Part shown: in pieces, positions 48,672-59,500 of the stretch | Numbering within the stretch: position 1 is the stretch's first letter | Layout of the letters: each line of letters begins with the position of its first letter | Source: Terriglobales bacterium | GTDB lineage: Bacteria; Acidobacteriota; Terriglobia; Terriglobales; Acidobacteriaceae | Reading direction: 5' to 3' | NCBI GenBank assembly: GCA_035567895.1 | Contig: DATMPC010000083.1 | Coordinates: 1 to 64,000 of the forward strand | Length of the DNA: 64,000 bases | Notes under the pieces: generated by a model | Databases searched by the model: none | Told to the model about the DNA's origin: nothing | Seen by the model: only the letters and a program-made list of their open reading frames with translations | Translations under genes and position numbers: made by a program

Positions 48672-51408
48672 AAATCCCCTTTCGATTTGCTACTGGAGCG
48701 GACGCCGTTCCATTTGGGTGCGCCATTCCAAGCCGATAGATAATTTCCAAAGCGGATAATTCGGGATGCTCTCTCGCGAATTTCTCTCGGAACTCGGTTT
48801 CGAGCGGCTGACTCGTGGCCGCCCAGTAATCAAACGGCGTAGCTGTAAGTTGAATCACGGTGCTTGATTCAGGCTGGTTGGCAACGAGCAGATAGCTCTC
48901 CGCGAAATGCCCTGCTACGTTCCGCAGCTCTTTCACCGCTTCGACGGCCGGTTCGGAGAGATGGAGTACGTCGCGCAAGCGCGAGAGCTCGCCCAATTGA
49001 GCACAAATGAACTTCGCCTCGGTGTTTTGCAGTATCGCCAGGCCAACCGTGTGCGGCGATTCGGCTGTGCCTACAAAATCCTCGATGCCCTGACTGGCGG
49101 CGATAATTGAGCCATAGCGTTTCCGAGCGGTGCGGAAAGAATTGAGAATCTGAGTTCCCAAAACCGGATCGGCCAGCATCGCCCAGACTTCATCGAAAAC
49201 AGCTATTGTCGGACGCAGGCTGCCATTCGCGTCTTTGCGACCAATCTGCTGGTCAATGGCGCGGGCAATCGTGAACGCAACCGCAGTTTGGAGTTCAGAG
49301 GAATCTTTGAGCCCGTCGATGTCGTAGCAGATGATGTCTTCAGTCTTGTCGAGTTCAAGGCTCGTCTCTTGATCGAAAAGTTGCGAATAGACTCCCTCGC
49401 CAGTCCAGCGGTTCAGCTTCAGAACCAACATGTGCGCGAGTTGTTCGATAACTGCGTTCTCGAACGGATAGTGCTCCAGCGTCCATTTCAGATCAGAGAA
49501 ACGCGGCGTTTTGCCGATGGCGAGAAGGCGCTCATACGTCATGCGAACCGCCTTCTCGAGAAAGTTCAGGATGACAGCATCATCTGTTCCAGTCTTCCCC
49601 GCCATGTGAAAAGCCAGCGATGCGACGCCAGCGATCTGCGTCGAGTCAGGTTCTTCGTTGTTGTCGCGGAGATCCCAGGGGTTCTTTACGAGCTTGGTGC
49701 GAAGGCTGATTTCGCGGTACTGGCCGCCGAGCAGCTCAACTAGGGCGCGATAGTCAGGCCCTTTGGTGACAATCGCGATTCGAGGATTCAGCACCTGCAT
49801 CTGCAGCAGTAGTTGTCTTATTAGGAAGGACTTTCCTGAGCCCGTCTTGCCACTCACCAAAACGTTTCCGTTCGTCAGATCAGAACTGAACGGATTAAAG
49901 CGCAGCAAAGTGCCTTCGCGAGTCCTGCTCAGAAACGCAGGCGTATCGTCGCGAGTACCGCTCCACGGGACCTCTATCGGAACAAAATCCGCTGAGTGGG
50001 CGGAGAGCAGCGTGAACTCACGGTTCGTCTTACGCACTCCATGCACGCCGGGCAGGAAGCAAATGAAAGTAGGGAGAAGCGCCGTGTCTTCACGGTATCC
50101 TCGGGCGCCGTTCATCTGTCCAAACGCCTGCAGAACAGACTCGACGCGTTGCGCCAGTTCTTGTTCCGCTTTCTCGCGCTCGGTCGAGGTGCGCGCCACT
50201 GTTGAAGCCGAAACAACAACTGCCAATTCGATCTCCGCGATCCGCTGAGATGACGTGATCGCTGAGGTCAGCGTGTCAACCGCGTCCTTCTCAAGAGCCG
50301 CAGCCTGGAAATCCCGACGACGGCTGCCGTCTTTCCGCAATTGGAAAGCCAGACTCTTTTTGAGCAGCCTCCGCAACTTGCGGACTTTCGCGGCCTGATT
50401 CGGAACGCGAACATTCAGAACGACCTCTGTAGAGAAATCGAGCGCCATTAGAGGGCGTAGCAAGGAAGCAAAAGTTGCTTCTGGCAGTTCCGACAGTGTA
50501 ACGACTGTCTTCAGGACGCCGCCGAGATCAAGATAACGAATACCTTCTGACCAGTCGGTGTTAAGCAACGAGCTATCTGTTTTCCCGCTCGTGCTGTTGA
50601 GGTCTGTCGGGTTCAGCGCGCAATAGATCAGCTCGACCAACTCGCGTTCTGAGAGCCGGCGCATTCGCATGACGGCTTCAAGGCCGATGCGGTAGGTTTC
50701 GAGAATCCGATTGAATTCGGCAACCAGACGGCTGTGTTCCTCTCGATTGCGCTGTACGAGTGCTTTCGTTCGCGCCTCATTCAGAGCATTTCGAAAGATG
50801 GTGGGCAGGTTCCCCGATCCATGTTGCGCAAGTCCCTGCCAGAGAGCCGCTGCAAACCGCGAACCCGCGGAGCGCGCCTCCCATGCGTGCGTTGGCTTCC
50901 AAGAGAGAAATGCTAGGAGCCGGACTGAGCGCAACTGGCGCGAATCAATTGCTGAACGCCAGAAAGAGACGCGGTTTTCTTCCAGCCACGCAGCAGGTGA
51001 ATTGATCGAATTGTTCTGAGCCTTTCGTTCTTCGAGAACCTGTGGGGTCTCAGAGTCGATGACATATCGGAACTGAAGCTCAACCTCGGGATGGCGGATT
51101 CCCTTGATAAAAGCATCGAGCGAACTGCAGAGTGCCTCAAGCCGTTCGGCGTCGGCGAACTGAGTTGAAATTCCGGCGCATTCCCATCCAGCGCAGAATG
51201 AGCCATCACGCCGCACGATTAGGTCGTCACGAATTTCAGAAATGGGAATTCGAGCGGCCAATGAGGAAAGCGTTCTCTGGTTGGCGGTATTACTGCCCCT
51301 GCGGGAATGTGCTTCGATCTGCGGCAAGAAAACCGCGAGAGCAAGCGTCAGAACCGCTAACGCGCCCACCAGTGCGGCGACGAGATGAATTGTCGAAGCC
51401 TCGATCAT
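48655..51408 (-). CDS. trbE: VirB4/TrbE-type conjugation ATPase
   Basis: 917 residues. An N-terminal membrane helix (LVAALVGALAVLTLALAVFLP) precedes the VirB4 N-domain. The ATPase has Walker A GNVLVSGKTGSGKSFLIRQ, IAIVTKGPDYRAL, Walker B RPTIAVFDEVWAMLADP, and the RAIDQQIG and SIIAASQGIEDF sensor region. It powers pilus assembly and substrate transfer. It overlaps the VirB3 gene (ATGA) upstream and VirB5 downstream. A free-standing N-terminal TM helix is less usual for VirB4 and may replace the VirB3-VirB4 fusion of other systems. Confidence 0.93.
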   Translation of the reverse strand: MIEASTIHLVAALVGALAVLTLALAVFLPQIEAHSRRGSNTANQRTLSSLAARIPISEIRDDLIVRRDGSFCAGWECAGISTQFADAERLEALCSSLDAFIKGIRHPEVELQFRYVIDSETPQVLEERKAQNNSINSPAAWLEENRVSFWRSAIDSRQLRSVRLLAFLSWKPTHAWEARSAGSRFAAALWQGLAQHGSGNLPTIFRNALNEARTKALVQRNREEHSRLVAEFNRILETYRIGLEAVMRMRRLSERELVELIYCALNPTDLNSTSGKTDSSLLNTDWSEGIRYLDLGGVLKTVVTLSELPEATFASLLRPLMALDFSTEVVLNVRVPNQAAKVRKLRRLLKKSLAFQLRKDGSRRRDFQAAALEKDAVDTLTSAITSSQRIAEIELAVVVSASTVARTSTEREKAEQELAQRVESVLQAFGQMNGARGYREDTALLPTFICFLPGVHGVRKTNREFTLLSAHSADFVPIEVPWSGTRDDTPAFLSRTREGTLLRFNPFSSDLTNGNVLVSGKTGSGKSFLIRQLLLQMQVLNPRIAIVTKGPDYRALVELLGGQYREISLRTKLVKNPWDLRDNNEEPDSTQIAGVASLAFHMAGKTGTDDAVILNFLEKAVRMTYERLLAIGKTPRFSDLKWTLEHYPFENAVIEQLAHMLVLKLNRWTGEGVYSQLFDQETSLELDKTEDIICYDIDGLKDSSELQTAVAFTIARAIDQQIGRKDANGSLRPTIAVFDEVWAMLADPVLGTQILNSFRTARKRYGSIIAASQGIEDFVGTAESPHTVGLAILQNTEAKFICAQLGELSRLRDVLHLSEPAVEAVKELRNVAGHFAESYLLVANQPESSTVIQLTATPFDYWAATSQPLETEFREKFAREHPELSALEIIYRLGMAHPNGTASAPVANRKGIYATAS

Positions 51409-51737
51409 TGTTCATCCTCGAAGAGGTATTGCGCCTGAGCACCCAAGCGTGCGCAGTGAGCCTTTGGACGGAACTGGCGTTGAATCCAGGCGACCAGGTA
51501 TCCGCGCGGCTTGCCGTGCTTTGCCCAGCGGATCAGCACGACCAAAACGACAGCGGAACCATAGGTCATCACTGTCGAAACCGGTAGGAAACCGATCAAC
51601 ACGCGGTGAATGTGATCGCCGATCAGCCGCATCATGATTGCCCAGGCGATTACCAATCCCCAATCCTCTAATTCCAAGCCAAAGAACTCAGCTCGAACTG
51701 ATAGAGAACGTGCGACAGGTTTAAGTCGAAGCGGCAC
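51405..51737 (-). CDS. trbD: VirB3/TrbD-type membrane protein
   Basis: 110 residues with two membrane segments (WGLVIAWAIMMRLIGDHI; VSTVMTYGSAVVLVVLIRW) near the N-terminus and a basic tail ending LFEDEQ. Size, topology and place between VirB2 and VirB4 identify it. Start is 3 bases after the VirB2 stop. VirB3 anchors VirB4 at the inner membrane. Confidence 0.78.
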   Translation of the reverse strand: MPLRLKPVARSLSVRAEFFGLELEDWGLVIAWAIMMRLIGDHIHRVLIGFLPVSTVMTYGSAVVLVVLIRWAKHGKPRGYLVAWIQRQFRPKAHCARLGAQAQYLFEDEQ

Positions 51738-51740
51738 AAG

Positions 51741-52052
51741 TCACCCCGCGAAAGTGCGTAGGAGTTGCAACATTGACGACAGAAGCAGAGCGCCACCTGC
51801 ACCAGCCCACTGCTTTCCGCTCGGCCGTTCACGAGCGATATTCGCTACTGCCCAGATCACGAGGAATCCGGCACCGAAGATGCCAAGGCCCTGGGCATAG
51901 CTTAGAGAGTTGGAGAGAAATGACGTGACCCGGTCGCCGCCAACTTGCGCGAATGCCGGCGAACCAAGCAGCAAGGCCACGACAACTACTGCCACTGAGC
52001 GTGCGGACCGACGCGCTGCTATTCGTCGCTCGCTGCTGATGATCCGGAACAT
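51741..52052 (-). CDS. trbC: VirB2/TrbC-type pilin
   Basis: 103 residues: a basic leader with a hydrophobic signal ending LLGSPAFAQ, then a mature pilin of ~70 residues with two helices, LSYAQGLGIFGAGFLVIWAVANIA and WAGAGGALLLSSMLQLLRTFA, separated by a short polar loop (RERPSGKQ). This is the typical conjugative pilin layout. It is the first gene of the secretion operon; the stem-loop at 52104-52157 lies upstream. Confidence 0.85.
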   Translation of the reverse strand: MFRIISSERRIAARRSARSVAVVVVALLLGSPAFAQVGGDRVTSFLSNSLSYAQGLGIFGAGFLVIWAVANIARERPSGKQWAGAGGALLLSSMLQLLRTFAG

Positions 52053-52103
52053 CGGTGTTCTCCTTGCAGAACCAAATCGGGATTCTCCAGACCGGAAGAA
52101 GTT

Positions 52104-52157
52104 GGGAGCAGGATCAGCAACAGGTAGGCGGCATTGTGCTGAGAGAATCCTGCTCCC
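52104..52157 (-). promoter_or_regulatory. Long inverted repeat ahead of the conjugation operon
   Basis: GGGAGCAGGAT (52104-52114) pairs perfectly with 52147-52157, and CAGCA/TGCTG (52115-119/52137-141) extends the stem past a GAGAGA bulge. It sits 52 bases before the pilin start, inside the 157-base gap after the sigma-like gene. It could be an operator or attenuator of the operon; no T-run follows. Confidence 0.5.
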
Positions 52158-52209
52158 GGTTTGTTAGATCAGCGTCCGATTTCCATAACGCAATGCATCG
52201 GTGACGACA

Positions 52210-53157
52210 TCAGGCCGAGCTGTGCATGATGTCGGGTTCGAGCTGCGTTACAACGTTGGGTAGCTCCGGTGAGAATCCCTTCTCATTCTTCCTAGTGCAC
52301 ATCTCCCCGGAAAATTCGACCGCGTTCCTGAAAATATTTTTTGGTTCAGTGGGATTGATCTGGTGTGAGCATTGAGTCTTATTGGCGTTATGTGAGGAAG
52401 GAACGCCAATTCGACGCAGGCGGTGAACAGCCCTTTGGATACGGCGGTACAGAGCGATAGCCGTAGGCCCACTAGCGCCCTGTCGTAGTTCTTCCGGCTG
52501 AAATCCCTCGCAATGGAACTTGCGAACCAGTTCGCATTCGCTTGCGGAGAGGACGCCCAGGCGCTGCGCCTTCGATAGAAAGTGTTCTAAGACCACGCCT
52601 TCCTCGAAATTGCTTGCTTGGAGTTCCGGAATATCGGGAGGAATTTCCTGCAAGGGACGAGACTGCCGCAATTCGCCGATTGCCCACCGAAAAAGGCTTT
52701 GGCGAAATCTTCTCGCCAATGCGGCAGGCAAGTGACCGTTGAGGCTTTGAATCTCTGGTGATCTCGCGGTTTCCAGGAAGCACAGTGCCGCCTGTTGTGC
52801 GACATCGTCATGACACAAGCCCGGAAATTTTTGGCAAACCTCTCGATAAACCTTGTGGATAGCTGGGGCGTATGCCAAGAGAAGCAATTGCTGCCCAGTT
52901 TCTTCGGCAACCCCGTCGGCAATGGAACCGACCAATGCGTGCAGGATTGCGTTCCAAGCAATATGGTTCACGATCTCGACGTCCTCGTGCTCGTGCAATT
53001 GCGCGATCACGTCAGCAGGCGAATCGAAGTGGCTCAGAATTGGGTAGTTGCGGGCAAGCGCCTGGAAGTGGGTTCGGGCTGTTTGTGTGCTTAGCGAGTC
53101 GAGCAGACTCTGCTCAACCTGACATACAACACATGTGCAATTGTTCTCCTTGTTCAT
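52210..53157 (-). CDS. Sigma-factor-like regulator at the head of the conjugation operon
   Basis: 315 residues from the ATG at 53157 (AGGAG, 9-base spacing). The middle (KFPGLCHDDVAQQAALCFLETARSPEIQSLNGHLPAALARRFRQSLFRWAIGELR) resembles sigma region 2, and GVLSASECELVRKFHCEGFQPEELRQGASGPTAIALYRRIQRAVHRLRR resembles region 4 (helix-turn-helix), as in ECF-type sigma factors. A cysteine-rich start (NCTCVVCQVEQ) and a ~70-residue tail are extra. It may drive transcription of the conjugation genes, but the family match is by pattern only. Confidence 0.55.
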   Translation of the reverse strand: MNKENNCTCVVCQVEQSLLDSLSTQTARTHFQALARNYPILSHFDSPADVIAQLHEHEDVEIVNHIAWNAILHALVGSIADGVAEETGQQLLLLAYAPAIHKVYREVCQKFPGLCHDDVAQQAALCFLETARSPEIQSLNGHLPAALARRFRQSLFRWAIGELRQSRPLQEIPPDIPELQASNFEEGVVLEHFLSKAQRLGVLSASECELVRKFHCEGFQPEELRQGASGPTAIALYRRIQRAVHRLRRIGVPSSHNANKTQCSHQINPTEPKNIFRNAVEFSGEMCTRKNEKGFSPELPNVVTQLEPDIMHSSA

Positions 53158-53187
53158 TGAACCGTACTCCTGACGAAGGAGCTGCAA

Positions 53188-53587
53188 GGAGCGCTTGACG
53201 GACCAATCCGGAATTTGGGATCAGTGATCGGAAGGGGGCGCAACCTTCGATTAGGCGACGAGCAGAATCCTTCATCACTTGAGAAGAGTCAGAGTTCCGG
53301 AAAAACCTCAAAAACAATTTTTGCGATTTGCTATGCAGCGGGGCGAAACGCCGAATGTCAAAAATCAGCGGCGCGCAATGGCTGAAGATCGCGATACCGA
53401 CTATAGGCAATCGGTCGGCCCGCGAAGAACTCTTCGAATGCGAGCGCGCCAATGATCCTGACATGGATCATTGGACGATTGCGCCTTGGCATGCGCGGAC
53501 GCAACGAGTCTGACTTAATTTTTTATAGGGGATGAATTGGTGCTGGCCACCTGCGTGTGAGCACGACTTCGAAGGCATCTATTCGGC
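53188..53587. other. Intergenic gap after the RHS gene, no gene seen
   Basis: 400 bases between the RHS stop and the sigma-like gene. Polymorphic toxins often have an immunity gene here; the frames present (for example a basic 116-codon minus-strand frame at 53114-53464 and a 61-codon plus frame) have no ribosome site and shadow-like composition. A stretch CCGGAAAAACCTCAAAAACAA near 53296 is A-rich. I see no RNA gene or promoter I can support. Confidence 0.6.
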
Positions 53588-56500
53588 CTAGTTCGATTGT
53601 AAGAGAAAGTAATAGTAGCCTTCTGTAATCCAATACGAATCGCGTGGATCGTCGCCATATGGCCACTCACCGAAGGGACTGCCCCACTCGGGTAGGCTTG
53701 TGCCCGCCTGCTGCTGGGCCCAGCCAGCTCCTCGATGCAATGCGTTGAGCGGAAACCCAAAAGCACCACCGGTCGCTCCAAAGTTGAAGTTACCGAAATC
53801 CTGAAGCTCCTTACCACTCTGCTTATAATCCCATGGGCCCTTATTCCTAACCTGCTCAAAAAACCACCACGGGTTATATCTTCCTCGCGCTTCCGCAATA
53901 TTGTCGCGCACGTCAACACCTGGTGGAATCCAGTGCGGGAGAAGGGCGCCCCAAGGATCGTCAGGCGAAGGCAGCCCATGAATTAGCGCAAAGGGAGCTG
54001 GTACCCACTCGAGCGGATCATCGTTCACAGGGAAACATATATAAAAGGGACATTCAATTCCGGTCTCATCGGTGTGCTGCGAACGCGGGGAAGGAGCGGC
54101 ATCTTTCGGCTTAGAATTCGACCCTGCTGCTGCGGCCCACTGCTCGCTCGTATGTCGTCGAGCCGCAGGTCCGGCACCCGCGAACCCTTTCGGAGAACTG
54201 GGGCTATGCTCGCTTTCACTGTAATGCGGTATTGAGTAGCGCGCATCCCCGTGTCCCCCACGATCGTCGTCATGTGCGGAAACTCCGCCGATACTTCTAG
54301 CCGTACCTCCCCTACCGGACCTATAAGAAGAAACCACACCCGAGCTGCCTCCACCGCTGTAGCCCTGGCCTCCACCGCTGTAGTCGTGGCCTCCGCCGGA
54401 TGTTCCATGGCCGCAGCCGCCACCGCACTCACACGTCCTTAGACCGGTGGGATCCACTAGGATGGTCGGCGAATTTCGCGCATACGAGTATCCATTCAGT
54501 GTCTGCGAATCCGTTGTGTCCAAGTTCGATTCGTCAGGTGACAGAAACGCCGCAATCTTAGGGTCATACAGTCGCGGTCCCATCTCAATGAGGGATAAAT
54601 CCAGCTCATCACGGTGCCCAGTAAAGCCGATGTTCACATCGGGAGCATAGTTGGAAATGGGAGAGACAAGTTTGCCGAACGCGTCATACTGCCGAGTTCC
54701 AGCAATCGCGCCGTTCCAATCTGTAATGGAAGTAACTGACCCGAGCGCATCCCCATGCAGATAGTAGGCCCGCGAATTGCTTCCGCTGTCGTCATCAACA
54801 ATTTCGGCTACCAACCCGTCACGCGCAGCTATGAACGCTCGTGTCTGAGTGGAGCTCCCCGAGACGCGCGCCTGAAATACCTCATGCACATTCAGCAGAG
54901 ACTCCGCTGGAGTTTTGCGAGAGACTCGTTCTTGCGATGCCGAATAGCCGAATGTAACCAACGGGGATCCTTGGGGATCTAAAATTTGCGATGGTGCGGA
55001 AAAAGCGTTATAGCGGATTCCCAAGCTTAATCTGGAGATCTGCTTGCCACCCGCATCGTAGGTAAAATCGGAGATGCCGGCTCTCGTTATGGCATTGGCA
55101 TGAACAGGATCGTCATAGCCGTAGCTGCCGACATCGCTCTTAGAACTGATGGAGCCAGCACCACTGTACGTAATCGTGACCGGAGTCGCTGCGGTGTCAG
55201 GATATGTCATCGATGTGAGTCGGCCGAGTTCATCGTGTGCATAATCTGCTACAAAGGGAGCCGAACCGCTGCGCGTTAACGTAATCACATTCCCGAGAGC
55301 ATCGCGCGACAATGAGACGGAATCAACCAGACCATTGGTAGAGTTCGTTGTGCTTAATGTCAACCGGCCGCTCTTGGCGTCAAATGTCTTGTCTGTGGTT
55401 GCACCGTTTCCGAACGTCTCATGCGTGGTATGTCCCCACGCATCGAAATCAGTGGCAGACCAGACTAGCTCGCCGACATGACCCACATCGGCTCGACTTA
55501 CCTTTGCTAGCTCACCATAAGGTGCATAAGTGTGTGAAACAGACGCACGACGGACAACAGGACCGACGGTCGGATAGGTCACAGAACTGATACGTCCCTG
55601 GGTATCGTATCCAAAATCGGTTTCTAGTTGCGCAACCGGATTGTTATAAACGATCGAGTAGGATGCCACACGTCCGCTCTGGTCATATGTGAGAGCCTCC
55701 TGAGTACCGTTGGGACTGCTAGTGGATGCAAGCTTACCGATAGCGGCTCCAGGAGCGCTGTCCCACGTCCATGACGTGACTCCGTCACCATCGATGCGTT
55801 TCCGCAAGCGACCCAATCGGTCATACTCAAACGCAACTGAAGATACTGCGTCAACAATCTGCATCACATCGTCAAAGGCGTTATAGGAAAAGGTAGTGGA
55901 CCGGACATCCGGACCAGTGATCGCAGTAATACGTCCATACCCATCCGTTGTCGTGCTGTAAGTTAATGCTGAGTCTCGGTTCCCTCCCGTCGCGTGACCT
56001 GACGGATCCGCAATGACGGAGAGTCGGCCTAGGCCATCGTGATAGTACCGGGTAACACCTCCTTGCTGGTCAACTCGCGCTAGCGTTGTACCGTCAGGTA
56101 AAACCAGATCATGAAATTTATTTCCTAGCGGATCCGTCGTCGTTCGGTCCAGAGCATCATACGTATACCCAAAGTTACCGTTTATGCTACTAGCCGAGAG
56201 TGGCCGCCCCAAGGCGTCATACGTATAGGCGACTGTGTGTGCGGGAGTTGTTCCTTCGAAGTAGGGAACGGATTCAGTCGATAGCCGTCCGAGAGCGTCA
56301 TATGTGCGCGTACGAACGACGACTGGTTTGAAGCTTCTAAAACGGCGTGACGCTACCAGTTGGCCCAATCGGTCGAAGTCGAATTCCGCTTTTGGTCCCG
56401 CCGATGAGGCGAGACGAAGGACCGCGCTCAGATCCGGACGGCCATATGTCGGACCAGAGATCCACGTGCGCGCCATAGACGCTTGGCCAGATGTAACGTC

Positions 56501-59500
56501 GGCAGACGCTCGCCCGAGACCATCCAAGATGATTGTAGATATGACATTATTAGGCTGCTGAAGACCTGTGAGTAATCCGAAATCGCGGTCAAAAATGAAC
56601 CTTGTGGCGTGACGCTCGGCGTCGATCTTTAGAACAGGAAATATTCGTTCTGCGGAGTCATATTGGAATTCTGTTCGCCTTCTCTCGGTTCGTCCTTGGA
56701 GGTTTGCGATGCCGGACCATGTCACTGCAGTTACATTACCGTATCGGTCATATTCAAACTGTCCTTGCCTTCGTAAAGCCGATGCAGGCTCGTAGATAAT
56801 CCTTTCAATTAAGTCGTGCTTCCCCGTAGCGGGGTTGTACTCATATAAAACATTACTTGATACGTCACCCCCCGCTGGGCAAGGACTCCCACGGCTTAAC
56901 CAATCCGGATAAACTCCCGTAGTACGAATTGTCTCGCAAACAGAAGACGTCGCCTGAACTGTCTGTTGCTTTAGGCGACTCACTAACCATTCACTTTCCA
57001 CAACGTCATATATTTTTGATACTACTAGTCCGTGCCCCACGAACTCGTTGTGAAGTAAGGCATTGACCCATGCTCCCGTCACAGATCCTGAAACGCCCAT
57101 ATCTATGGAACTTTGTGATCGTATGGACGATGAAGTCATGTTTCCGAAATCGTCGTAAGTCAGTTGCGTGGTTGTCTTGCTCAAGAGTTTGCCGAGAGTC
57201 TGGTCACCGTGATCCCTTTCTCGTACGGAGTCTACTTGTACATTCGGTACCACAAAATAGGACTTACCATTATTTACTTTATGTAAAACATAGCTAGACT
57301 CAAGTGAATGGATTCGTTTCTTCGTGGGCGTAAGTTGTGTTTTCGTTGTCACGATAGCAGGCAGACGAGAATGCGGAAAGTCGTGAATACTTTGATCAAA
57401 ATAATCATTGTCGAAATGATACTCCCAGATTTGTCCTGTTCCTGTATTCTCAACTCCAAAGTCTGAGAAACCGAGCCATCCTCGACCACCGCGATGGAAG
57501 CGGCCGTCGCCATATCGATAGTTTGAGACAACGGGCAAAGATGTGCTTCCAATCAAGACTCTCGTGCTGGAGACCAATGGAAATTGATGTGGGATACAGC
57601 TGCTGTCGTAACCGGGACAAAAGTCGTTAATGGAGTGTGGAATGTATATTGATCCATGCCCAGCAACAGCGTACTGAATCGCTACATCTGGGTTAGGGAA
57701 GTTCGGAGTGTCTGGATTTAATCCTGAGCGGATACTGATCAGCAATTCCGGGGCTGCGGATACTCGATGGAACACTCTGCCATTCGTGGTAATGACATCA
57801 ATATTCCCATCGGCGTTCACATCAACAAACATCGCACCGTAAGCGAAGAGTGACTCATCAGTTGAAATGGTTCGAGTGCGCGTCGCGCCACCGCGTACGT
57901 CAGCAACAACAAGATTTCCATTAGATGCAGAGGAGAAGAGAACTTCATCCACACCATCACCATCGAGATCGGGGGCTAAAGTGATAGACATTGGATCGCT
58001 ACTTTGGAAAATCGGAATCTCGGTTCCCGACTCTACGAACTCCGATCCTGTATTGATCCAAAAATGCAAAACTCCAGATTGACCAACAACCAAATCCAAA
58101 AGCCCGTCTCCATTGCAGTCCAAAGCAGCTGCGAAAGGCGGCAGAAGACCATTTGGCACGTTCACGACGCGCGACACCCACTTGTAATCGACTTGCGAGG
58201 GGTCTTGTGGATTCAAGAAGGGCTTATACGAAAGCAACTTGTACGGCTGCTGATTTGGTGAGACTGGAAGATCATAATAAAGAAGGTCGTCCGCACCGTC
58301 GCCATCGAAGTCACCGACAAATGAGAAAGGCCGCGTTTCGCCTGATCCCGGACTGATCCCCGTATCCACAAGGTCACCAGGTATGACACCCATGTGCTCA
58401 AATGCGAACGGGTTGGACCTTCCTGCGACGTAGGTCTGCAGCAAGAGTTCCTGCATACCGTCGCCATCGAAGTCGCCGACCCATTTATCTCGAATAACTA
58501 CAGCACCCATCGGTGTTTGCCAACGTGTGGAGAACGTAGGGCCGTAATACACGTTCATAACGCATTGTGGACATCTATCGATGCTGATCAGCTCCGGCCT
58601 ACCGTCCCCCGTGGTATCGACTGCAAGCGGAGTTGCCAAAATTGCAGCTGATGTCGCAACTCCTGTCGGGATCTTTGTAAAGGATCCCGTGTCGTCGGAG
58701 TGATATATATCGAATTTCAATCCAGGGGTTGCGGTGGGCCTCGGAACCAGCAGCGACTTTCTGCCACTCCCATCGAAGTCTGCGATAACGATCCGTTGGC
58801 TCTGAAGATAACCGCCAACGGGGGCACTTTCGAATTGCCCGTTGCCATAAGAGCGTTGAAACGAAAGTCCGGAACTCTGGCTCCAACCAAACGTCGTAGC
58901 AGGTATGCAGACGTCGTCTGACCCGCATTTCTGCAGTGAAGCAAGCTTACTTCTTCCGGTCGTGCCTGTCGCATCGTATGAGAGCCTGTAGGTTGTTGTG
59001 AGATGGCCTCCAGGACCATAAGTGGCAATTCTTGCCAGGCGAAGATCGCTATCAATTGCCACCCCGTGGTAGAAGCCGCGAATCGGATCTGGCCTAGTTT
59101 CATAGATGAAGTCCAAACGTCGTGACGGCCTTAACCTCTCCCCGCCGGTATACAAGATTTGCGATGGAAGATATGTTGCCGGATTTGTGGAGACGGAAGC
59201 GGATCGATATAGCACTAAGAAGAAATTGCCGCGACGATCCTCAACCTTTGCGAGCGCCCACGCGAGAATAGGCTCGGAAACAGACGAGTATCGTTTCAGA
59301 GTGGCTCCAGCAACAATACTTCTCCACTCGACCCTGCCGAAGCTGCGAATGCTTCCATCCTTCTCCCAGACTCGCCATTCTCCTAGAAGGGCCGCGGATT
59401 TATCTTCGTAGCGGCATATCCGAGAAAACGGATGCGTTTCTGTGCGGTATTCGCGGCCATTGCCGGGACAGGAGTGTGTGCTCGCCTCAACTAGGCGGTT

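Noticed and set aside
41392-52052. VirB11/TrbB ATPase or VirB7 lipoprotein hidden in the operon
   Set aside because: All frames in the operon are accounted for; no additional P-loop frame or small lipobox frame was found.
53114-53464. 116-codon minus-strand frame as an immunity gene for the RHS toxin
   Set aside because: Overlaps the start of the sigma-like gene, lacks a ribosome site and has a basic, Ser/Arg-rich composition typical of shadow frames.
59120-59160. CTCTCCCCGCC, similar to the tRNA-Pro 3' end, as a distal att site
   Set aside because: Only about 10 bases match and they lie inside the RHS coding frame; a real attR should repeat more of the tRNA end.
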